Of a stretch of 64,000 nt of DNA, positions 24,597 to 31,796 are shown piece by piece (position 1 is the first letter of the stretch; the number at the start of each line of letters is the position of its first letter). The notes beneath the pieces were generated by a model. It ran no database searches. It saw only the letters and a list, made by a program, of their open reading frames with translations, and was not told the origin of the DNA. This stretch comes from Caulobacter sp. 17J80-11 (GTDB lineage Bacteria > Pseudomonadota > Alphaproteobacteria > Caulobacterales > Caulobacteraceae). The position numbers and the translations under genes were made by a program. Where the stretch lies: contig NZ_JACSJI010000016.1 of assembly GCF_014349105.1 (NCBI RefSeq), forward strand, positions 1-64,000. The letters are read 5' to 3'.

Positions 24597-25025
24597 GTGG
24601 CCCGCAAGTCCAAGTATCAGACGCTCGCCGACCATCTGGCGGCCTTCGAAGGCTTCGAATGGCGTGCGACCTTCGCCGAAGTCGAGCAGGTCATGGGCGC
24701 CGCCCTGCCGAAGGGGGCGCGCGCGCGCGAGGACTGGTGGGAGGCGGCCGACACCCGCCAGTCGCAGGCCTGGCTGCCGGTCGGTTGGGAGGTGGTGCGC
24801 GCCGACGTCGAGGACCGCACCGTCACCTTCCGTCGCCGCCCGGTCGACGCCGCCCCGGAGACGCCCGAGAAGGACGTCGCGCCGTGGATCCCGATCACCG
24901 CCTGGGCCGTGCTGGGCGGGCTGCTGCTGACGCTGGGCGCGGTCGCGGCGCGAAAGCGCAGCCGTAAGTCCGGGATGAGGAACCAAGATCCTGCTCGAAC
25001 GTTCGCGCGTCAGCGTGCGTTGTAA
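24597..25025 (+). CDS. DUF7662-like protein with C-terminal membrane helix
   Basis: A 142-residue protein. Residues 4-80 match the DUF7662 pattern: KYQTLADHLAAFEG, WRATFAEVEQVMGAALP, AREDWWEAAD, QAWLPVGWEVVRADVEDRTVTFRR. That domain, of unknown function, is usually found alone or in small predicted nucleic-acid-associated proteins. Here a Pro/Glu linker leads to a membrane helix (ITAWAVLGGLLLTLGAVA, about residues 102-119) and a basic tail. GTG 24597 is preferred over GTG 24576 because GGGGAG sits 10 bases upstream. The 3' end contains the promoter of the next gene. Confidence 0.65.
   Translation: MARKSKYQTLADHLAAFEGFEWRATFAEVEQVMGAALPKGARAREDWWEAADTRQSQAWLPVGWEVVRADVEDRTVTFRRRPVDAAPETPEKDVAPWIPITAWAVLGGLLLTLGAVAARKRSRKSGMRNQDPARTFARQRAL
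24979..25003 (+). promoter_or_regulatory. EcfG (SigT)-type general stress promoter
   Basis: GGAAC (24979-24983) and CGTT (25000-25003) are separated by 16 bases, an exact match to the alphaproteobacterial EcfG consensus GGAAC-N16/17-CGTT. The start site would be near 25010, about 60 bases before the small gene at 25073. It lies inside the last codons of the upstream gene. About one such match per window is expected by chance, so position is the main support. Confidence 0.55.
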
Positions 25026-25072
25026 ATTCGGCGGCGCGCGCCATCTTGGACTTTCGAGGAGAGGAGCGCGCG

Positions 25073-25330
25073 ATGACGATCGACCTCTATGGTGGTGGCC
25101 GAGCCGTCGATGATCGCGCGCTGGACCTCGTCCGCCTGGGGACCTCCCTGCAGGAAGAGGCCAAGACCCTGACGGCCGACGTGAACGCGTCCTACCGCCT
25201 GGTGCACGAAGTGCTGAGCGAGGCCATGATCGGCCATCCGGCCCGCCCGGCCGACATCGGCGTCCTGCGCCGCAACCTGCGCGCCAAGCTGAGGGTCATG
25301 CGCCCGGACCTGGACGACGACTTCGACTGA
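25073..25330 (+). CDS. Small helical protein, possible general stress gene
   Basis: An 85-residue soluble protein of unknown function, predicted mostly helical: DDRALDLVRLGTSLQEEAKTL, ADVNASYRLVHEVLSEAM, then DIGVLRRNLRAKLRVM and an acidic end. No named domain is recognised; it lacks the NepR or Sigma-factor signatures I would look for. GAGGAGAGGAG directly precedes the ATG at 25073; an earlier in-frame ATG (25046) lacks such a site. A GGAAC-N16-CGTT promoter about 70 bases upstream suggests expression under stress. Confidence 0.75.
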   Translation: MTIDLYGGGRAVDDRALDLVRLGTSLQEEAKTLTADVNASYRLVHEVLSEAMIGHPARPADIGVLRRNLRAKLRVMRPDLDDDFD

Positions 25331-25428
25331 GGCGCCCGCTGGTGAACAGTTGAGGGCTAAAGCTTCGCCGACCTAGCGTAGCGGCGCAGATCGGTCCTAT
25401 GGTTCCGGCGATTTCGGCCGGAGACCTC

Positions 25429-26427
25429 ATGCACCTCGCCCGTTTCCCGCGGCGGCGTTACACGCCGCACCCAACCCCGATCGAGCACCTCAAGCACCTG
25501 AGCCGTGAGCTCGGCGGTCCGGAGATCTGGGTCAAGCGCGACGACCTGCTGGGCCTGGCCGCGGGCGGCAACAAGACCCGCAAGCTGGAGTTCCTGGTCG
25601 CCGACGCCCTGGCCAAGGGCGCCGACACCCTGATCACCGTTGGCGCAGTGCAGTCCAATCACTGCCGCCTGACCCTGGCGGCCGCGGTGAAGGAAGGGCT
25701 GAAGTGCCGCCTGGTGCTCGAACAGCGGGTGCCGGGCAGCTACGACCCCAAGGCCTCGGGCAACAACTTCCTGTTCGACCTGCTGGGCGTGGACGGGATC
25801 ACCGTCGTCGAGGGCGGGAGCGATCTCGCCGCCGCCATGAACGCGGTGGCCGACGACGTCCGCGCGGCCGGCGGCACGCCCTACGTCATTCCGGGCGGCG
25901 GGTCGAACGCGTTGGGCGCGCTGGGCTACGTCGCCTGCGCCGAGGAGATCCTGGCCCAGACCTTCGACATGGGCCTGCCGATGGACCAGGTGGTCTGCGC
26001 CAGCGGCAGCGCCGGCACCCACGCCGGTCTGCTCACCGGCCTCGTCGGCGCCTCCAGCGGCCTGCCGCTGACCGGGATCAACGTGCGGCGCACCCGTGAG
26101 GAGCAGGAGCCGAACGTGCACAAGCTGGCGACGGAGACCGCGGCCCTGCTGGGCATCGCCGCGCCGGCGCGCGAGGCGGTGGTCGCGCTGGGCGACTGGG
26201 TCGGCGGCGGCTACTCGATCCCGACGCCCGAGATGATCGAGGCGGTGCGCATGCTGGCCAGCCTGGAAGGCGTGCTGCTGGACCCGGTCTACACCGGCAA
26301 GGCCATGGCCGGCCTGATCGGCCTGATCCGGCGCGGCCACTTCAAGAAGGGCGAGCGGGTGCTGTTCCTGCATACCGGCGGCGCGCCGGCGCTCTACGCC
26401 TACCAGCCGGTGCTGCAGGGCGCGTGA
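25429..26427 (+). CDS. dcyD: D-cysteine desulfhydrase
   Basis: A 332-residue PLP enzyme of the ACC deaminase/D-cysteine desulfhydrase family (fold type II). VKRDDLLGLAAGGNKTRKLEFL near residue 40 carries the Schiff-base Lys, AVQSNHCRLTL near 80 the substrate contact, IPGGGSNALGALGY near 160 and ASGSAGTHAGLL near 195 the phosphate loop. It converts D-cysteine to pyruvate, sulfide and ammonia. Length fits (about 330). ATG 25429 has GGAG 5 bases upstream. It overlaps the racemase gene by GTGA, forming an operon that looks devoted to D-amino acids. Confidence 0.88.
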   Translation: MHLARFPRRRYTPHPTPIEHLKHLSRELGGPEIWVKRDDLLGLAAGGNKTRKLEFLVADALAKGADTLITVGAVQSNHCRLTLAAAVKEGLKCRLVLEQRVPGSYDPKASGNNFLFDLLGVDGITVVEGGSDLAAAMNAVADDVRAAGGTPYVIPGGGSNALGALGYVACAEEILAQTFDMGLPMDQVVCASGSAGTHAGLLTGLVGASSGLPLTGINVRRTREEQEPNVHKLATETAALLGIAAPAREAVVALGDWVGGGYSIPTPEMIEAVRMLASLEGVLLDPVYTGKAMAGLIGLIRRGHFKKGERVLFLHTGGAPALYAYQPVLQGA

Positions 26428-27146
26428 GCGTGACCGTTCGTAAGACCGTCGGCGTGCTGGGCGGCTTCGGCCCGGCCGCCACGGTCGACTTCTTCGACCG
26501 GGTGCTGAAGGCGACGCCGGCCAGCCGGGATCAGGACCACCTGCGCCTGATCATCGACAACAACCCGTTGGCGCCCGACCGCAACTCCGCGATCGCCGGG
26601 ACCGGCCCCTCGCCGGGGCCGGCGCTGGCGGTCATGGCCCAGGGGCTGGAGCGGGCCGGGGCGGATTTCCTGGTCATGCCCTGCAACACCGCCCACGCCT
26701 TCCAGGCCGAGATCGAGGCGGCGACGCGGCTGCCCTTCGTCAGCCTGATCGCGGAGACGGTGAAGGCCGCGCGCGCCGAGCGTCCGGACGCGCGTCGCGT
26801 CGGCGTGCTGGCCACCTCCGGCTGCCTGACCGCGGGCCTCTATCCGAAGGCCTTCGCCGCCGAGGGCGTGGACACGGTCGTGCCCGAGGGCGAGCTGCTC
26901 GAGCGGTTCATGACGCTGATCTACGCGATCAAGGCGGGCGACACCGGCCCGGCCGCGCGTGCGGAGATGGCGGCGATCGGCCAGGCTCTGGTCGACCAGG
27001 GGGCCGAGGCGCTGATCGCCGGCTGCACCGAGGTGCCGCTGGTGCTGGGCGCTGGGGATGCGGCCGTCCCATTGATCAGTTCCACCGACGTGCTGGTGGC
27101 CCGCACCGTCGCCTACGCGCTGGGCGAGCCGCTGCCGGAACGGTGA
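26424..27146 (+). CDS. Aspartate/glutamate racemase family protein
   Basis: A 240-residue Asp/Glu racemase-superfamily protein. The two catalytic Cys are in VMPCNTAH near residue 84 and AGCTEVPLVL near residue 194; the N-terminal VGVLGGFGPAATVDFFDRV and DNNPLAPDR are typical of the YgeA/aspartate racemase branch. Members interconvert D- and L-amino acids without cofactor. The GTG start is embedded in the stop of the D-cysteine desulfhydrase gene (GTGA). The actual substrate is not known. Confidence 0.87.
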   Translation: MSVTVRKTVGVLGGFGPAATVDFFDRVLKATPASRDQDHLRLIIDNNPLAPDRNSAIAGTGPSPGPALAVMAQGLERAGADFLVMPCNTAHAFQAEIEAATRLPFVSLIAETVKAARAERPDARRVGVLATSGCLTAGLYPKAFAAEGVDTVVPEGELLERFMTLIYAIKAGDTGPAARAEMAAIGQALVDQGAEALIAGCTEVPLVLGAGDAAVPLISSTDVLVARTVAYALGEPLPER

Positions 27147-27155
27147 ACCGTTCTT

Positions 27156-27188
27156 CTCCTCCCCCGCGGCTTCGCCGCAGGGGAGGAG
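27156..27188. terminator. Bidirectional hairpin between convergent genes
   Basis: CTCCTCCCCCGCGGC (27156-27170) and GCCGCAGGGGAGGAG (27174-27188) pair over 15 positions with one mismatch and a TTC loop. It lies between the racemase stop and the uvrD stop, so it can end both transcripts. The CCTCCCC-stem-GGGGAGG form also resembles a dispersed palindrome type common in alphaproteobacterial intergenic regions. Confidence 0.7.
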
Positions 27189-27194
27189 AGGGGG

Positions 27195-29510
27195 TCACGC
27201 CTTCTCGACGAAGGTGTCGATCACCTTCTTCTCGCCGGCCTTGTCGAAGGCGACGGTGAGCTTGTTGCCCTCGACCGCGCGGACCGCGCCGTAGCCGAAC
27301 TTCTGGTGGAAGACCCGGTCGCCGCGCTTGTAGCCGTTGCCGGCCGACGGCTCGGACACGGCCACCAGCTTGGCCTGGCCTTCGATCACCGGCTTGCGCG
27401 CCGACCCGCCGGTGAAGCTCGCGCCGCGCTCCTGGGCGCGGCGCCAACCCGGCGAGTCGTACGAGGACGAGCCGAAGGACGGGGCCTGGTCCCAGCGGCT
27501 GGCGGCCTGCTGCATGCCCGGGCCGCCGCCGTAGTAACCGGTCTCGCTCTTGGCCTCGACGTGGTCGATCGGCAGCTCGTCGACGAACCGCGAGGGCAGC
27601 TGGGTGGTCCAGCGGCCGTAGACCTGGCGGTTGGCGACGAAGGAGATGCGCGCCTCTTCCTTGGCGCGGGTGACGCCGACATAGGCCAGGCGGCGCTCTT
27701 CCTCCAGGCCCTTCTCGCCCTTCTCGTCGATCGAGCGCTGGGACGGGAACACGCCTTCCTCCCAGCCGGGGAGGAAGACCAGCGGGAACTCCAGCCCCTT
27801 GGCGGCGTGCAGGGTCATGATCTGCACCTGGTCGTCGCCGCGGTCGGCGCGCTCCAGGTCCATGACCAGCGACACGTGTTCCAGGTAGGCGCCCAGCGTG
27901 TCGAAGGCCTGCATGGCCTGGACCAGCTCCTTCAGGTTGTCGAGGCGGGTCTGGCCGGTGGCGCGGTCCTGGCGCCACATGTCGGTGTAGCCGCTCTCTT
28001 CGAGCACGGTCTCGGCCAGCTCGTAGTGCGGCTTGTGCGCGGCCAAGGCGCGCCAGCGGTCGAGGTCGCGGATGAAGTTTCCGAGCGCCGTGCGGGTGCG
28101 GGCCGGCAGCTCGTCCGAGCCCAGCAGGTCGCGGCTGGCGCGCATGGCCGACACCCCGGCCAACCGGGCCATGGACAGGATCTTCTGCACGCTGGCCTCG
28201 CCCACGCCGCGCTTGGGCGTGTTGACGATGCGCTCGAACGCCAGGTCGTCGTCCTCGGACTGGATCAGCCGCAGGTAGGCGTGGGCGTCGCGGATTTCCG
28301 CCCGCTCGAAGAAGCGCGGGCCGCCGACCACCGTGTAGGGGATCTGCAGCATCAGGAACCGCTCTTCGAAGGCGCGCATCTGGAAGGAGGCGCGCACCAG
28401 GACGGCGATGTCCTTGTACTTGCGGCCCTTGCGCCGGGCGGTTTCGATCTCGTCGGCGATCAGCCGGCTCTCGGCCTCGCCGTCCCAGACGCCGCGCACG
28501 GCGACCTTCTCGCCGCCCGTGGCCTCGGTCCACAGGGTCTTGCCGAGCCGGCCCTTGTTGGCGCGGATCAGGCCCGAGGCCGCGCCCAGGATGTGCGAGG
28601 TCGAGCGGTAGTTGCGTTCCAGGCGCACGACCTCGGCGCCGGGAAAGTCGCGCTCGAAGCGCAGGATGTTGTCCACCTCCGCGCCGCGCCAGCCGTAGAT
28701 CGACTGGTCGTCGTCGCCGACGCAGCAGACGTTCTTGTGCGCCGAGGCCAGCAGCCGCAGCCACAGATACTGGGCCACGTTGGTGTCCTGGTACTCGTCG
28801 ACCAGCACGTAGCGGAAGCGCCGGTGGAATTCGGCCAGCACGTCCGGGTGCTGGACGAAGATCGTCAGGTTGTGCAGCAGCAGGTCGCCGAAGTCGCAGG
28901 CGTTCAGCACCCGCAATCGGTCCTGGTAGAGGGCGTAGAGCTTCTGCGCCTTGCCGTTGGCGAACTCGTTCTCCGTGCCCGGCAGCTTCTCGGGCGTCCA
29001 GCCGCGGTTCTTCCAGTGGTCGACCAGGCCCGCGAAGGCGCGCGGGGTGAAGCGCTTGGAGTCGATGTTTTCGGCCTCGAGCAATTGCTTGATCAGCCGC
29101 TCCTGGTCGTCGGTGTCCAGGATGGTGAAGTTCGAGCGCAGGCCGACCAGCTCGGCGTGCCGGCGCAGGATCTGCGCGGCGATGGCGTGGAAGGTGCCCA
29201 GCCACCGCAGGCCTTCCGCGTCCGGACCGATGATGTGGGTGATCCGCTCACGCATCTCGCGGGCGGCCTTGTTCGTAAAGGTGACCGCCAGCAGTTCCCA
29301 CGGCTTGGCCTTGCCGGTGGCCAGGATGTGCGCCAGCCGGGTGGTCAGCACCCGCGTCTTGCCGGTGCCCGCGCCGGCCAGCACCAGCACCGGGCCTTCG
29401 GTCGCGAGCACGGCCTGGCGCTGCTCGGGGTTCAGACCCTCGAGGTAGGGCGGGGGCGGCGGCGCCGCGCGGGCCAGGTCGGAAATGCGGGGGCTGGGGT
29501 AATCGGTCAT
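27195..29510 (-). CDS. uvrD: ATP-dependent DNA helicase UvrD/PcrA
   Basis: A 771-residue SF1A helicase. Walker A is AGAGTGKTRVLTTR near residue 52, motif Ia/II DEYQDTN near 250, motif III DDDQSIYGWRGA near 275, motif IV LERNYRSTSHIL, motif V TLHAAKGLEFPLVFL near 570 and motif VI ERRLAYVGVTRAK near 610. The last 50 residues form the PcrA-type Tudor-like RNA-polymerase contact (GDRVFHQKFGYGAV). It unwinds DNA in nucleotide-excision and mismatch repair. ATG 29510 begins the conserved N-terminus; a long upstream in-frame extension is noncoding by comparison with the family. Confidence 0.95.
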   Translation of the reverse strand: MTDYPSPRISDLARAAPPPPPYLEGLNPEQRQAVLATEGPVLVLAGAGTGKTRVLTTRLAHILATGKAKPWELLAVTFTNKAAREMRERITHIIGPDAEGLRWLGTFHAIAAQILRRHAELVGLRSNFTILDTDDQERLIKQLLEAENIDSKRFTPRAFAGLVDHWKNRGWTPEKLPGTENEFANGKAQKLYALYQDRLRVLNACDFGDLLLHNLTIFVQHPDVLAEFHRRFRYVLVDEYQDTNVAQYLWLRLLASAHKNVCCVGDDDQSIYGWRGAEVDNILRFERDFPGAEVVRLERNYRSTSHILGAASGLIRANKGRLGKTLWTEATGGEKVAVRGVWDGEAESRLIADEIETARRKGRKYKDIAVLVRASFQMRAFEERFLMLQIPYTVVGGPRFFERAEIRDAHAYLRLIQSEDDDLAFERIVNTPKRGVGEASVQKILSMARLAGVSAMRASRDLLGSDELPARTRTALGNFIRDLDRWRALAAHKPHYELAETVLEESGYTDMWRQDRATGQTRLDNLKELVQAMQAFDTLGAYLEHVSLVMDLERADRGDDQVQIMTLHAAKGLEFPLVFLPGWEEGVFPSQRSIDEKGEKGLEEERRLAYVGVTRAKEEARISFVANRQVYGRWTTQLPSRFVDELPIDHVEAKSETGYYGGGPGMQQAASRWDQAPSFGSSSYDSPGWRRAQERGASFTGGSARKPVIEGQAKLVAVSEPSAGNGYKRGDRVFHQKFGYGAVRAVEGNKLTVAFDKAGEKKVIDTFVEKA

Positions 29511-29590
29511 CGAGTCGCGAACATTCGAAATTCGGGCGGAACATAAGGTGCACGCGCGCCCGCGTGAACCCGCTGCGACCGAGGGGACGC

Positions 29591-29615
29591 GGAACCTGCC
29601 CCCGCGCCCCCCGTT
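29591..29615 (+). promoter_or_regulatory. EcfG (SigT)-type general stress promoter
   Basis: GGAAC (29591-29595) and CGTT (29612-29615) are spaced by 16 bases, matching the EcfG consensus. Transcription would begin near 29622, leaving a leader of about 14 bases that contains the AAGGAGG ribosome-binding site of the small membrane protein at 29636. The exact fit of promoter, leader and start makes this the stronger of the two matches in the window. Confidence 0.65.
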
Positions 29616-29635
29616 CCGTTCCGTAAGGAGGAACC

Positions 29636-29875
29636 ATGGCGGCTCGCATGCCATCCAACGCGCCGTGGATTGCTTTGCTGGTCGGGGCCCTTTTGGTGGC
29701 CCTGGCGCTGATCGGCTGGACCGCCTGGTCCGCTTCGCGGCTGGCCCAGGCCGCACGCGACGTGAAGATCGACGTCGACGTGCCCAAGCCGAGAATTCCC
29801 GACGTGCCGACGCCTGATCCTCAGCCCTCGGCGACCTCGCCCGGGGCGGAGGCGGCCACGGCGCCGCCGGCCTGA
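29636..29875 (+). CDS. Small single-pass membrane protein
   Basis: A 79-residue protein with one strongly hydrophobic helix (WIALLVGALLVALALIGWTAW, residues 10-30), then a charged segment (DVKIDVDVPKPRIPD) and a Pro/Ala/Thr-rich tail. It should sit in the inner membrane with a short periplasmic or cytoplasmic tail. No family is recognised. The ATG follows a perfect AAGGAGG and an EcfG-type promoter, so it may be part of the general stress response. Its last 55 bases overlap an antisense gene. Confidence 0.75.
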   Translation: MAARMPSNAPWIALLVGALLVALALIGWTAWSASRLAQAARDVKIDVDVPKPRIPDVPTPDPQPSATSPGAEAATAPPA

Positions 29876-30075
29876 ATCCAGGCCAGGGCGCTCACCCGGC
29901 AGGCCGAGGCCAGCGGACGTCGCCCGCGGCCGGCGTCCAGCGCCAGGATCAGGCCGGCGAGGCTGAGGCCGCGCGCCTGCGCCATGTCCTCCAGCACGGC
30001 CCAGAATTCGGGCTCCAGCGCCAGGGAGGTGGCATGACCGGCCAGGCTGACGGACCGCTTCTTGAGGTTGACCAT
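29821..30075 (-). CDS. Ribbon-helix-helix domain protein (RHH_4-like)
   Basis: An 84-residue protein matching the RHH_4 family: KKRSVSLAGHATSLALEPEFWAVLEDMAQARG, then LAGLILALDAGRG and ASACRVSALAWIQ. The family is predicted to bind DNA through the N-terminal beta-strand (RSVSLAGH). The usual family ends near residue 70, and about 14 Ala/Gly-rich residues follow. ATG 30075 is chosen; GTG 30081 is two residues longer. It is divergent from coq4, 57 bases away, and its 3' end overlaps the small membrane-protein gene. Confidence 0.75.
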   Translation of the reverse strand: MVNLKKRSVSLAGHATSLALEPEFWAVLEDMAQARGLSLAGLILALDAGRGRRPLASACRVSALAWIQAGGAVAASAPGEVAEG

Positions 30076-30132
30076 GGACACTTGCCGGAAAGGGGAACGA
30101 CGTTCACCTTACAGGCGTCCGTGAGATCCGCC

Positions 30133-30915
30133 ATGACCTCAGCCCTGACGACCGCCGCCGAACCCGCCGTTTTCGAGAAACCCGTCCTCGAAAAGTACGA
30201 CCGCCGGCTGCAGCCGCTGCGTGCGGCGCGCGCCTTCAGGCAACTGATGGCCGACAAGGAAGACACCACCCAGGTCTTCGTGATCATGGAAGCCCTGACC
30301 GGGCGCTCGACCACCAAGGGCTACGCCCGCCTGCTGGCCTCGCCGGGCGGCGGCCGCATCGCCTACGCCCAGGAGGAGCTGTCGCAGCGCTTCTCCGACC
30401 GCGACTGGCTGAAGAGCTTCGCGCCGGGCACGGTGGGCGCCGCCTACCGCGACTTCATGTGGAGCGAGAACCTCTCGGCCGAGGGCCTGGCCATGGAGAG
30501 CCGCAAGGTCGAGGCCCACATCGACGATCCGCACGTCTACGCCTGGTATTCGCGCCGGCTGCGCGACATCCATGACGTCTGGCACGTGCTGACCGGCTAC
30601 GGCCGCGACGCCCTGGGCGAGGCCTGCGTGGTCAGCTTCTCCTACGGCCAGACCCAGAGCCTGGGTTTCGCCTTCATCGGCCTGGGCGCGGCCCAGGAGA
30701 TCCATCGCGAGAACAGCGCCGTGCCGGCCCGTCGCGCGGTCCTGGAGGCCTGGCGCAATGGCCGCCGGGCGGCCTGGCTGCCCGCGGTGAACTACGCCGA
30801 ACTGTTCGCCGAGCCGCTGGAGGACGCCCGCCGGCGGCTGAACATCCGCACCCCGACGACCTACGCCTCGGTCGCCAAGGACGTCCGCGACGCCCTGAAG
30901 CTGAGGGCTGCGTAA
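30133..30915 (+). CDS. Coq4 family ubiquinone biosynthesis protein
   Basis: A 260-residue Coq4-like protein. The metal-binding HDxxH motif is HDVWHVLTGYGRDALGE near residue 157. Other family stretches are MEALTGRSTTKGYARLLASPGGGRIAY and FAPGTVGAAYRDFM. Coq4 is needed for ubiquinone synthesis in mitochondria and in alphaproteobacteria that use it for ring decarboxylation-hydroxylation. ATG 30133 is chosen; GTG 30121 is possible. It is followed 11 bases later by a monooxygenase-fold gene. Confidence 0.9.
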   Translation: MTSALTTAAEPAVFEKPVLEKYDRRLQPLRAARAFRQLMADKEDTTQVFVIMEALTGRSTTKGYARLLASPGGGRIAYAQEELSQRFSDRDWLKSFAPGTVGAAYRDFMWSENLSAEGLAMESRKVEAHIDDPHVYAWYSRRLRDIHDVWHVLTGYGRDALGEACVVSFSYGQTQSLGFAFIGLGAAQEIHRENSAVPARRAVLEAWRNGRRAAWLPAVNYAELFAEPLEDARRRLNIRTPTTYASVAKDVRDALKLRAA

Positions 30916-30926
30916 AGGAGGAACCG

Positions 30927-31238
30927 ATGATCGCGCGCTTCTGGCACGGCCGGGTCCCTCAGGAGAAGGCGGACCGGTACGCCGAGTACATGCGCGCGGT
31001 CGTGCTTCCGGACTATCGCGGCGTGCCGGGCAACCGCGGAGCCTGGTGCATGCGCCGCGACGACGGTGAGATCGTCCACTTTGAGCTGCTGAGCTTCTGG
31101 GACGACGTGGAAGCGGTGAAGCTGTTCGCCGGCGAGGACCACGAGATCGCCCGCTACTACGACTTCGACGACCTGTACCTGATCGAGAAGGAAGCGCACG
31201 TGCTGCACTACGAGGTGTGCGCCGGCACCGGCGTCTGA
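30927..31238 (+). CDS. Antibiotic biosynthesis monooxygenase-like (ABM fold) protein
   Basis: A 103-residue protein predicted to adopt a dimeric ferredoxin-like alpha/beta barrel: MIARFWHGRVPQEKADRYAEYM, LPDYRGVPGNRGAWCMRR, VHFELLSFWDDVEAVKLFAGED, then YYDFDDLYLIE. The RFWHG opening and the SFWDD strand are typical of ABM-fold proteins of unknown reaction. A perfect AAAGGAGGAACC precedes the ATG. Its position in the coq4 transcript may mean a link to quinone metabolism, but that is inference only. Confidence 0.75.
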   Translation: MIARFWHGRVPQEKADRYAEYMRAVVLPDYRGVPGNRGAWCMRRDDGEIVHFELLSFWDDVEAVKLFAGEDHEIARYYDFDDLYLIEKEAHVLHYEVCAGTGV

Positions 31239-31245
31239 GCCTCGG

Positions 31246-31659
31246 TCAGCGGGCGGCCTGCAGCACGATCTCGACGTCGCTGGGCGCGCCCTGGGTCAGG
31301 ACGGCGTGGCGCGTCGTGGTCGTGAAGCGCAGCGCGCCCTCCGGATCGTGGATCTCGGCGCGGACGGCGTAGGTGTGGTTGGGTTCGATCCAGCCCGGCT
31401 CGTACTTCAAGCGGAACGAATAGGGCGGGGCTGTCGGGCCGATCACCCGGGTCTGCTCGGCCAGGGTCTTGGCCGGCGCGTCGGCCAGGCTGACGTCCTC
31501 CAGCCGCACCGTCAGGGTCGAGGTCGGCGGCAGCAGGATCCGCTCGCGGTAGGTCACCGTTCCGGTCACCGCGGACGCCGTGGCGGGCGCGGGCTTCTCC
31601 GGCGACGCGCAGGCGGCCAGCAGGAAAGCGCACAAGGCGGGGAGAGCGGAGCGGCGCAT
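31246..31659 (-). CDS. YbaY-like lipoprotein
   Basis: A 137-residue lipoprotein. The signal peptide has a lipobox LLAAC with Cys near residue 17, and no Asp at +2, so outer-membrane sorting is likely. The mature domain, VTGTVTYRERILLPPTSTLTVRLEDVS, VIGPTAPPYSFRLKYEPGWI, YAVRAEIHDPEGALRFTTT and VEIVLQ, matches the YbaY/HslJ-linked beta-sandwich family found in periplasmic lipoproteins. GGAGG precedes ATG 31659. It is convergent with the ABM-fold gene, 7 bases apart. Confidence 0.83.
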   Translation of the reverse strand: MRRSALPALCAFLLAACASPEKPAPATASAVTGTVTYRERILLPPTSTLTVRLEDVSLADAPAKTLAEQTRVIGPTAPPYSFRLKYEPGWIEPNHTYAVRAEIHDPEGALRFTTTTRHAVLTQGAPSDVEIVLQAAR

Positions 31660-31796
31660 ACGGACCTCCGGCGCGGGCTTCGCCGCAGCAATCGCCGCGG
31701 CCGATGAAACGTTCCGGCGCAAGATGTGACAGGACGCTTCCGGCGAAGCCGTGTTAGGCGGGGGCGCCTCCGCTCCTCCCGTTCGGGCGTCCGACC

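Noticed and set aside
27306-29546. A 746-codon open frame antisense to uvrD
   Set aside because: Shadow of the helicase gene, with no recognisable domain.
30093-30118. GGAAC followed 17 bases later by CGTC upstream of coq4, resembling an EcfG promoter
   Set aside because: The -10 element is CGTC, not CGTT, and coq4 is a housekeeping gene; not strong enough to report.
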